From contig NC_044019.1 of assembly GCF_900496995.4 (NCBI RefSeq), forward strand, positions 5,181,501 to 5,245,500: 64,000 bases of DNA, in the 5' to 3' direction. The DNA comes from Aquila chrysaetos chrysaetos. Taxonomy: Eukaryota > Chordata > Aves > Accipitriformes > Accipitridae. The position numbers were made by a program, and so were the translations under genes. Shown here piece after piece: positions 57,901 through 64,000 of this stretch (the first letter of the stretch is position 1; the number at the start of each line of letters is the position of its first letter). Below the pieces are notes generated by a model, which ran no database searches, was not told the DNA's origin, and saw only the letters and a list, made by a program, of their open reading frames with translations.

Positions 57901-58353
57901 CCGCCCCCGGGCTCTCACCTTTGTTGCCTTGGCCCTTGGGTCTCTGGCGCGGCGGCGCGGCATGGAAAGAGAGAGGGAGAGCGGTGAGTCAGGGAGGAAG
58001 AAGCGGCCGCGAGCGGGAGCCCGGCGGGGAGCGGGGGGGGAGGCCCGACCCGGCCCGGCCCAGCCCAGCCCGGCGGGGGGAGGCCCGGCCGCGCCGCAGC
58101 ACAATGGAGGCGCGGCCCTGAGGTGTGTGTGTGAGGGGCTGGGCTGCGCTGGGGCGGGGGGGGGGGGGGGGGGAAGGCCGCGGCCGCCGCCCGGCCCGGC
58201 CCGGCCCAGCCCGCGCCCCCCGCCACTAGGCCCCGAGCCGCGGCCTCGCCTAGCGGGCCAGGCCCAGCGCCGCGAGGGGGGCGGTGGGGCGTGGGGAAGG
58301 CCGGACGGTGGCGGCGGGGCTCCTACCTGCTCCAGGAGGCTGCTGGCCGACAT
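36901..58353 (-). CDS. YTHDF2: YTHDF2, m6A mRNA reader (complete coding region)
   Basis: Cytoplasmic reader of N6-methyladenosine that recruits the CCR4-NOT deadenylase and speeds mRNA decay. Coding exons are 58353-58327, 57943-57919, 57523-57444, 53161-51575 and 36924-36901, all GT-AG and in phase, giving 580 residues (mammalian protein 579). The start is MSASSLLEQ and the end ERQGRVK. The N-terminal half is Gly/Ser/Gln/Pro-rich and disordered. A Pro/Gln stretch lies near residues 300-345. The YTH domain spans about 405-545, with the aromatic cage Trp residues visible in KYNIWCST and in [12 protein letters not shown]. Sequence is nearly identical to mammals, as expected for YTHDF2 rather than YTHDF1 or YTHDF3. 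Upstream GMEB1 in the same orientation matches mammalian order. No disabling change seen. Confidence 0.97.
41140..41250 (-). repeat. MIR-type SINE fragment
   Basis: GGATATTATTGCCACACTAC, then AGATGGGGAAATAGAAGGC, matches the antisense layout of the MIR core. Confidence 0.5.
43730..44470 (+). repeat. CR1-like non-LTR retrotransposon fragment (ancient)
   Basis: Contains AGTTTACTGATGATACAAAG then CTATTCAGGGTAATAAAA, and later GAAGAACTGGAAAAGGGTCA followed by GAGAAGAACAACAGGGATGA. These are hallmark words of the CR1 3' region in birds and turtles, in plus orientation. Heavily diverged and without an intact frame. Confidence 0.7.
47045..47110 (-). repeat. MIR-type SINE scrap
   Basis: TTTTACAGACAAGGAAACAA followed by AGTCCCCTGTCTTACAGC fits a diverged antisense MIR core. 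Confidence 0.4.
51575..53161 (-). CDS. YTHDF2: YTHDF2 coding exon 4 (low-complexity region and YTH domain)
   Basis: 1587 nt, 529 codons, from [12 protein letters not shown] (acceptor with a T-rich tract and CCAG) to a Lys codon at a GTAACT donor. Holds all of the CCR4-NOT recruiting region and the YTH domain. Confidence 0.97.
53162..57443 (-). other. YTHDF2: YTHDF2 intron 3
   Basis: 4.28 kb, AT-leaning, without recognisable genes or clear repeats apart from A-runs (about 57155-57177). A T-rich acceptor tract lies at its 3' end. Confidence 0.8.
57444..57523 (-). CDS. YTHDF2: YTHDF2 coding exon 3
   Basis: 80 nt encoding [20 protein letters not shown] and LSPQARP, acceptor CCTCAG, donor GTGAGT. 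Brings the total to 44 codons. Confidence 0.96.
57919..57943 (-). CDS. YTHDF2: YTHDF2 coding exon 2
   Basis: 25-nt micro-exon encoding RPKGQGNK plus one base, acceptor CGCCAG, donor GTGAGA. Confidence 0.93.
58327..58353 (-). CDS. YTHDF2: YTHDF2 coding exon 1
   Basis: Nine codons, MSASSLLEQ, ending at a GTAGGA donor. The ATG has GCC before it (purine at -3). It is embedded in the CpG island. Confidence 0.95.
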
Positions 58354-58860
58354 GGCTCCGCGGCGGGGCTGCTGGCGGGGCGGGGTGGGGCGGGGCGGGG
58401 CGGCGGGCGGCGGCGGTGGCTTTGTCCGGGCGCGGGCGCGGCGCGGCTGCCTGGCGGACTCCGACTCGCCCGCGGCGGCTGCCTGGCTGGGGCGACGCTC
58501 TAGCCAACCCCCTTCGCCTTTCCTTCCGGCCCGCGTCTATGGCCCGGGCCCGCCGCCTCGCGCCCACACGCGCTCCCCGGGCCGTCACGCGGCTCCTCGC
58601 GCGCGCGCGCGCCGCGCTCGCAGGCACAATGGCGGGAGCGCGGGGGACGGGGCGGGGGGGGGGGGGGGGGGGGGGGGGAGACTTGAGGGGGGGGGGGGGG
58701 GGGGGTGGTGAGCCGCGGTGCATGCCGGGCCGGCGGAGGACCGGCGGAATCAGCGCCCCCTGTCGGCCGGGTGCGGGAGCGCAGGCGGGGGGGGTGTGTG
58801 GAGGAGGAGGAGGGCCGCTCTTAAAGGGCCAGGCGCCCCCGCTGTCCGGCTGCGCTTTTC

Positions 58861-59539
58861 CAGCAAAAAATGGCAAATCCGAGGCCCGGTTGCAGCCCCC
58901 CCCCAGCTCTGCTGTGTCGCACCCCGATATTTTAGCTTCCCCCGCGCTCAGGGCACAGCCCCCAGCCCAGCACCCCAGGGGGTGTGGGTGGGGGGGAACC
59001 AGGGGCCATCGCAACCCTGGGGGACCCCCCCCCTTCCCCAGTCAAGGGGCTCCCTGGGCCCCGACCCCCGAGGGGCCGGGAGTGCAGCCTTTCCCGGCCA
59101 AGAAAGGGGCACAGCTCGGGCAGGGATGGCAGATGGAAGGACCTGCTGTAAGCCCAGTTTTGGGGGGGGGGGGGGGGGTGTCCCCCCAAAGGACCTCGTC
59201 CCTCCCCAGCAAAGGGGCTGCCTGCATGGGGCAAGCCGGAGGGGAATGGAGTGAAGGCTGCTGGACATGGAGGGAGGTGGACCCCTGACCCAAAATCCAC
59301 GGGATCTGGCTCCCACAGCTGTTCCCCAACACCCGGACTGGCTGCGAGCTGCCACTGCCACCTGGCTCCGACCTCCATCGGAAAACTGGTGGGATGTTTC
59401 CCGGCCGAGGCCGGGGGTCCAAGCAGCAGCGACCACCCCTCACGGCTGCGGGCAGAGGGATACCTGCCCGTCCCGTGCTGCCTCCGGGGTGACGGAGCCG
59501 CCGCCTTTCACCTACCCACAAATAAACCATTCAAGAGTA
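58861..59539. other. GMEB1-YTHDF2 spacer
   Basis: Short GC-rich intergenic DNA with C/G runs (G19-type run near 59161-59179). Open frames are compositional. The two same-strand genes are separated by about 1.1 kb between poly(A) site and YTHDF2 ATG. Confidence 0.6.
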
Positions 59540-59553
59540 GTTCAATTTTTCCT

Positions 59554-59559
59554 TTTAAT
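59554..59559 (-). terminator. GMEB1: GMEB1 distal poly(A) signal ATTAAA
   Basis: TTTAAT on plus (ATTAAA on the gene strand), then GTTTATTTGTGGG downstream, a GU-rich element. Composition shifts to CpG-rich just beyond, consistent with the 3'UTR ending here. Confidence 0.5.
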
Positions 59560-60073
59560 GCAAAAAAATAGCCAAACACATCTTCCTTCCCCCTCCCCAC
59601 CCACCCTCCCCAGGTGTGTTTCCTTTGCTGTTGTTTTGCTTAATATTTCCAGCCAAGCAGCTCCCTCCCCTCCCAGCCCTCCCGAACCTCCGCAGCTCTA
59701 ACAGCACCCGGCGCATCCCCCCTTCCACCTTCCCACCGTGGCGGAGCCCAAAGGGACCTCCGGCCACCGAAAAAAAAGAGGGAAAGAGGGAAAACGGCGG
59801 GGCGCACGTTATTTCAGCAACGTGCCAGTTCTAATCCTGCCAAGAGATTACAGGAAGAAAGAAGAAAAATACAAAAATAAAACCACCAAACAAGTAGCGA
59901 CAAGCACGGAGCAGCCCCAGCACACAGTGTAAACAGAAGCTGCCCCGATCCGGAGTCCAGCTCTCCCGGAAAGCAACAGCACAACATGCTTTGTACACCC
60001 CGAAAGGTCCCTGCAGCGCTGAGCAGTGAAGGGGGAGGTTGTAGTTTTAAGCTCGAGTTGATGTTTTTTTGCC

Positions 60074-60079
60074 TTTATT
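60074..60079 (-). terminator. GMEB1: GMEB1 proximal poly(A) signal AATAAA
   Basis: TTTATT on plus, about 0.83 kb past the stop; followed by T-rich sequence on the transcript strand's complement. Likely one of two used sites. Confidence 0.55.
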
Positions 60080-60911
60080 CAAAAGGCTGAAGTGATCTCA
60101 GAGTCTCCAAGCGGCGTCTGCAGCACCGAGCCTAGCCAGGCGGGGACAGGGATGGAGGAAAAGTGCCACGGGAAGAGGAGGGATTGGGATACAGGGACCC
60201 CGAGACCAGCGAGAGTAGGTCCCAGGGCTTTGCAGCTGGGAAATCTGGACAAGGGAAGGGAAAGAGCAAACAAATACAAAAAAATATAGATATAAAAACA
60301 ATTTGTGTGGAGGAGGAGAATATGGACAGTAAAGGCAGGGTTACTGTCCTCTTCCCCAAAGCAAGAATAATAATAAAAAAATCCCAGTTGAGGTGACAGT
60401 GAAGAGTCTGACAGAATTCCCTTCCCTCGGGAAAAATAAAAATACAAATGAGGTACCTGTTCCACCCCAAAGCCATCACCCCCTTCCCACAGTCACATCA
60501 ATGCTCCAGCCACTGGTTATTGTCTCTCTGAAATAAAATATTTCGGGCCAGGGCAGGCCCGGAGCAGAAGCACCATGCACGCGGCTGGGCCACGGCGCGC
60601 TCTCAGCGCCAGGAGCCCTCGTCCAGTTCCTCCCGGTTGGATTGTTCAGCAGAGATCCAGTCTCTCCTTGACCCTGCAAACAGGCGGTATTGTTCAGTGC
60701 TCCACGGAGACGGAGCCATTTCCAGGTCTCACGTGTTTATCCAGCTTTTTTGTTTTAAAAAAAAAAAAATTATATATATATATATATTATATACAGTACA
60801 ATGAAAATATCCATGGAAACAAATGGGGTGGCTGGCAAAGATGCTTAACAAAAAAGCCCAAAATAAAACAAGTTCCCAACTCTTCCCCAAACTGACGCTT
60901 GCCTTCCCCCA

Positions 60912-61618
60912 CTAGTCCTCCAAGACCACAATCTCCACGTTATGGACCTGGTGCTGGTGGTCCTCCACATCTCCCACCACTTTCTCCTCAGTCCTCAGCT
61001 CTGTCTCCAGGATCACAGCTTTGCCCTCCGACTCGTCCGTGTCTGCTTCAGGATCCGGTGCCGGGTCGATCTCTATGATGGTCTGCCCGTCATCCGAGGT
61101 GCCTTCCACGGCTTGGATGGTGGAAGTGAGGCCGGACTCCATGGCCACCAGTTCCACGGGGTTGACCACGGCCGCCACGTTCGCCAGGGCTCCGCTGTCC
61201 TGCATGGCCGCCGAGCTCAGCAGCGCCAGGCTGGAGGACGGGTGGAGGGTGACTGTGTCAGAGGAGCTGGTCTTGGAGGAGGACACCACGGTGGCGTATC
61301 GGAAAAGCTGGGAGCCAGATGGCAAGGTATGAACAGTCACCGGGCTGGAGCCTTGGCTAATAGTTGCCACCGGGATGTTGCCCACGGAGAACTGCTGTCC
61401 GACAGGCGCGATAGCGATGGGTGAGATGACCGTGAACTGAGGCTGCTGGATGGGGGTGGAGGGGCTGAGGACAGTGGCGGAGGCTGGGCGCTGCAGGCGG
61501 GGTCTCTTGGGGGGCTTGGGGGCGCTGACGGGCATCAGCACCACGTTCTGGATGGTTTGGGACTTCGCCTTCTGGTCCTTGGCAAGTTTCTTCTGCTCTT
61601 CCAGCTGCCGCTCCAGTT
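60912..61618 (-). CDS. GMEB1: GMEB1 terminal coding exon
   Basis: 707 nt, acceptor CTTTGCAG, stop TAG at 60914-60912. Carries the coiled coil, basic stretch and C-terminal transactivation-like region; acidic near the end (PAPDPEADTDESEGK). Confidence 0.95.
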
Positions 61619-64000
61619 CTGCAAAGAGAACGGCTAAGCAGTGCATTGGGCGAGGGCCAGCATGCTGCAGGAGCTCCTGGGGACTCACGGGCTCCATAAA
61701 TAACCGTTACACCCCACGTTTGCAACAGGAGGTCTCCTAACCACCCAGTCTAGTGTGATCTTAGCATTTCACTCAAGATCAAACTGCTCTGAAGGAAAAG
61801 GCCAGATTCTCCTGCCACCCACACAGACCTGGTCAATGTTCTGCACCTGCTCAGCCTGTTTTGGCTGGTTGTCAGCACCTGGATAAGGAACAGGCGATGC
61901 TGTATAGCAGTTGGCTACTCCTACTGATGAGAAGATGGGCATTTCTGCTCCCCAGGTGAGACCCACCTACAAGGGAGAGTGGACAAACCTCTCCAGGCGG
62001 TAGGAACTGCCTCCTGAGCTCGGCTGGGTCCCCTCCCCAGGAGCTGAGCACCTGTACTGGGGACAGGGAGCAGGACTGCCTGGGTCAATGAAACACCTCC
62101 CACAACCCTTGTCTGTGTGAACACTGGAAGTCGGAAGTAGCACAGTAATCTCATTTATCCAGGGCAGTAGGGGACTAGGACATCCCAGATAAGAACAGGT
62201 CCTACAGACACGGTGAGGAGGGAGACAAATCCAGCAAGCGGCTCTGGGGAATCCAGGTCAGGTTATTGGCTTCAGCTCAGGGGAAGCTGTGCAAGACACC
62301 TGATAGCTCCATGCCAAGACAAGCATACAACTCAGCACCCCGTAGACAGAGAAGCTTATTAGCTCAGGCACAGCACGGCACTGCCCGCAGCTCGGATGAC
62401 TGCCGCGCAGCTCTTAGCTAGCAGCACCTATTTCCTAATGCCAACAGAATCGGACTCACACCCCCAGCACCCTGGCTGCAGCAAAGGGCACGGACTTTGG
62501 GCTGTTGAATGCCCCAGGTAACTGCTCCCTGCGAGGCAAGGGAGAGGGGAAATTCCACTCAAGTCCTAGGATGAAAAGGGGTTGGGACGCATTTGTTTTG
62601 GGGCAGCATGTATTGAACAATAACCAAAATATGGTTCACTGGGGGTTATGTCAAAGGAAAGTCACATCAGTTCCCAAGAGCAGCAGCAGGATGAGAAGCC
62701 TTTACTAAGTACTGACTGTACCTGCCAGTGTGTAAAGAAACTGTTCCTCTCCTTGCTCTGTCTGGTTTTTCCTGTTGTCCAGAACCTTCTTGACTGTGTC
62801 CATAAGGCCAAATGTGTGGGCAACGTTGTTCAAGACAGCAGCATCTGCAAGGAAAGTGCATGGGATGAGTGCCTAGTCCCACATGTAGGACTTGGTCAGG
62901 TACTCAAAAGATGCTCGTATTACACCAAAAATTTTCTGCTGCTTTTTGTAAAACTATCTCTGTTCTTTCACATGGGCTGGCTGACAAGGGCAGACCCAGC
63001 TCCCACATCCTTCTGACATCCAAGGACTAAATAATCCCATTCACATGACAAAGAAAATGAAACAGAGATGTGTCACCCAAGCAGCTCAGAATTGCTGCAA
63101 ATGAAAGCATAATTTGCAATCACAGAGATACAAACGAGATCTCCACCTACAAATCATCACCCCATGCTGCTGACAGTGTCATTAACATGCCAGCTCCACT
63201 GAAAGCTGTGCAAAATTTCTATTATAATCCACTGACTTCAATCACTCACAGCTTCCAAAAGCTGCCACCTACCAGACACAAAGATCCGCCAGCCCAATGC
63301 TAAATTAGAAAATAAAAAAAAAAAATCCTGGGTAAAATGAAGTTTGTGGCTACATGGATGTTCTCTCAGCAAGAGCATCAACAAGAGGTGCTCTCAAACC
63401 CTGTGCTCACAGGGGCATGTGCTGAACTGGATTAGGGAACTGATCCAAGTTAAAAATAACCCTAAAGAGGCGAGGGGAGTTATTTTTAACCCAGATCAGT
63501 TCCCTCATCTGGTTCAGCCCCAAAAACAGGTTTTCTGGCACAAGTGAAGACAGAATGAGAAGTGAGGGGGCAGGACCTGTTCAAGCCTGCACTGTCACGG
63601 AGAAAAGTGTTTGACTAACTCTAGTCCGAGAAGTGAATCTGGCCAGGCTTTCATGAGGGCCGGGAGCTGAGGACAGTTGCCCAATGGTCTCAGCAAGCTG
63701 CCAGGGTTATTTTGCTCAGGGAACAGGGCGGCACGTTGTGTCCTTGTGCCCCGCAGTGGTGTAAGCAAATGCACTTCACAGTCGGGCAGGCTGAGACCAC
63801 ACCCAGACCCAGCTCCCCACCTCAGCTACTGAGTGGTAACTCGCTCACCATCCTGACTCAACAGCTTTAAACGGTGGGGATGGACCCTTGTCACTTTTTT
63901 TGGCCAGCAACTGCCCTTTTCAGCATCCTTCCCCACTGCAGAGCCAGAGGCTGTGGCTCACAACCTACCCGTCATCTGGAAGGGAGACTGACCCAACCTC
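60912..64000 (-). CDS. GMEB1: GMEB1, glucocorticoid modulatory element-binding protein 1 (3' part)
   Basis: Nuclear SAND-domain factor that binds the GME (ACGT cores) with GMEB2 and modulates glucocorticoid-receptor responses. Three exons are in the window: 64000-63969 (partial), 62844-62722 and 61618-60912, all in phase. They encode the region after the SAND domain: a central helical segment (LNNVAHTFGLMDTVKKVLDN), a short coiled coil (ELERQLEEQKKLAK), a basic PPKRPRLQRP nuclear-localisation-like stretch, a long Ser/Thr/Val-rich activation-type tail, and the invariant ending HQVHNVEIVVLED. The SAND domain exons lie beyond the right edge. The tail distinguishes it from GMEB2, and YTHDF2 immediately downstream matches mammalian order. 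The visible part is intact. Confidence 0.95.
61619..62721 (-). other. GMEB1: GMEB1 last intron
   Basis: 1.1-kb intron with no recognisable repeat or gene. Confidence 0.8.
62722..62844 (-). CDS. GMEB1: GMEB1 internal exon
   Basis: 123 nt, acceptor TTGCAG, donor GTACAG. Encodes AAVLNNVAHTFGLMDTVKKV and LDNRKNQTEQGEEQFLYTLA. Confidence 0.93.
62845..63968 (-). other. GMEB1: GMEB1 intron
   Basis: 1.12-kb intron holding the 96-base inverted repeat. Otherwise nothing recognised. Confidence 0.8.
63422..63517. repeat. 39-bp-arm inverted repeat with 18-nt loop
   Basis: Arms 63422-63460 and 63479-63517 are inverted copies matching at 33 of 39 positions (shared blocks AGGGAACTGATC and GTTAAAAATAAC; outer ends CTGAAC/GTTCAG). 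The loop is 18 bases. It lies in a GMEB1 intron. It could be a foldback mini-transposon or a hairpin RNA; no target-site duplication is obvious. Confidence 0.85.
63969..64000 (-). CDS. GMEB1: GMEB1 internal exon, 3' end only
   Basis: 32 bases reading RLGQSPFQMT plus one base at a GTAGGT donor, aligning with QQRLIQAPFQVTD of mammalian GMEB1. The carried G makes Asp with the next exon. Cut by the window edge. Confidence 0.8.

Larger units (their letters stand above)
57840..58860. promoter_or_regulatory. YTHDF2: YTHDF2 CpG-island promoter
   Basis: About 1 kb of extreme GC with dense CpG around coding exons 1-2. Features include GC boxes (GGGGCGGGG, 58378-58405), a CACAATGGCGGGAG YY1-like motif (58624-58637) and two long G-runs (about 58651-58678 and 58685-58706). 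No TATA box seen, which is typical of a broad housekeeping promoter. Confidence 0.8.
59540..60911 (-). other. GMEB1: GMEB1 3'UTR
   Basis: AT-richer than its flanks and without coding potential. It includes an (AT)n run (about 60770-60795). Two candidate ends exist: AATAAA at 60074-60079 and ATTAAA at 59554-59559, the latter followed by a U/GU-rich stretch. Confidence 0.7.

Noticed and set aside
57643-58353. 236-codon frame beginning MSASSLLEQ
   Set aside because: The first nine codons are YTHDF2 exon 1; beyond the GTAGGA donor it is intron read-through.
60575-60895. Open frame over the GMEB1 3'UTR including an AT repeat
   Set aside because: Antisense to the UTR, low-complexity Tyr/Ile run from (AT)n, no homology.
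1-64000. CRISPR arrays, bacterial operons, tRNA or rRNA genes
   Set aside because: Spliced vertebrate genes throughout; no tRNA B-box in a cloverleaf context, no rRNA segment and no spacer-repeat structure found.

Overview
This window is vertebrate nuclear DNA, most likely a bird microchromosome segment. The genes are compact, split by GT-AG introns, and lie in very GC-rich DNA with many poly-C/G runs. Recognisable interspersed repeats are sparse: one old CR1-like LINE and short MIR-type SINE scraps. A turtle or crocodilian cannot be excluded from sequence alone. Every gene recognised is on the minus strand, so transcription runs from high to low coordinates.

Layout, left to right: (1) 1-2.2 kb: first coding exon of E2F2 (ATG at 1597, donor after 1312) and a CpG-rich promoter with several E2F sites and a CCAAT box; the rest of E2F2 is off the left edge. 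(2) 3.5-7.4 kb: dispersed exons homologous to the sperm cation-channel subunit CATSPER4. They appear decayed: an S4 exon out of phase, loss of the pore TxDxW pattern, and stops in the S6 region. (3) 12.3-14.0 kb: complete ID3 (125 aa, two coding exons and a 3'UTR exon) with a TATA box, octamer-like elements and a close match to the bipartite BMP-response element about 0.5 kb upstream. (4) 15-25 kb: GC-rich intergenic DNA with several unusual tandem arrays (a splice-acceptor-like A-rich array, 41-bp and 31-bp minisatellites, a CGTAC palindrome cluster) and a few AT-rich islands that may be conserved regulatory DNA. (5) 25.5-27.9 kb: five exons of an MsrA-type peptide methionine sulfoxide reductase, with the catalytic cysteine present, a one-base surplus in a C6 run, and no detectable last exon. 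(6) 28-36 kb: intergenic DNA. (7) 36.0-58.4 kb: complete YTHDF2 (580 aa predicted, five coding exons, 14.6-kb last intron). (8) 59.5-64.0 kb: the 3' part of GMEB1 (three exons; the 5' part is off the right edge).

The genes do not form one pathway. ID3 and E2F2 are both growth and cell-cycle regulators and are neighbours in mammals too. YTHDF2 (m6A reader driving mRNA decay) and GMEB1 (SAND-domain transcription factor) are also neighbours in mammals, in the same head-to-tail orientation. In mammals these two pairs lie well apart, so the 14-36 kb interval holds a rearrangement junction, and the MsrA-like gene sits inside it. Base composition changes sharply at about 34 kb, from very GC-rich on the left to moderate or AT-leaning through the YTHDF2 body.

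The observations most worth following are the CATSPER4 relic, the extra MsrA-type gene, the ID3 BMP-response element, a 39-bp-arm inverted repeat in a GMEB1 intron, and the tandem acceptor-like array upstream of ID3. Mammalian proteins used for comparison were recalled from memory, not searched.
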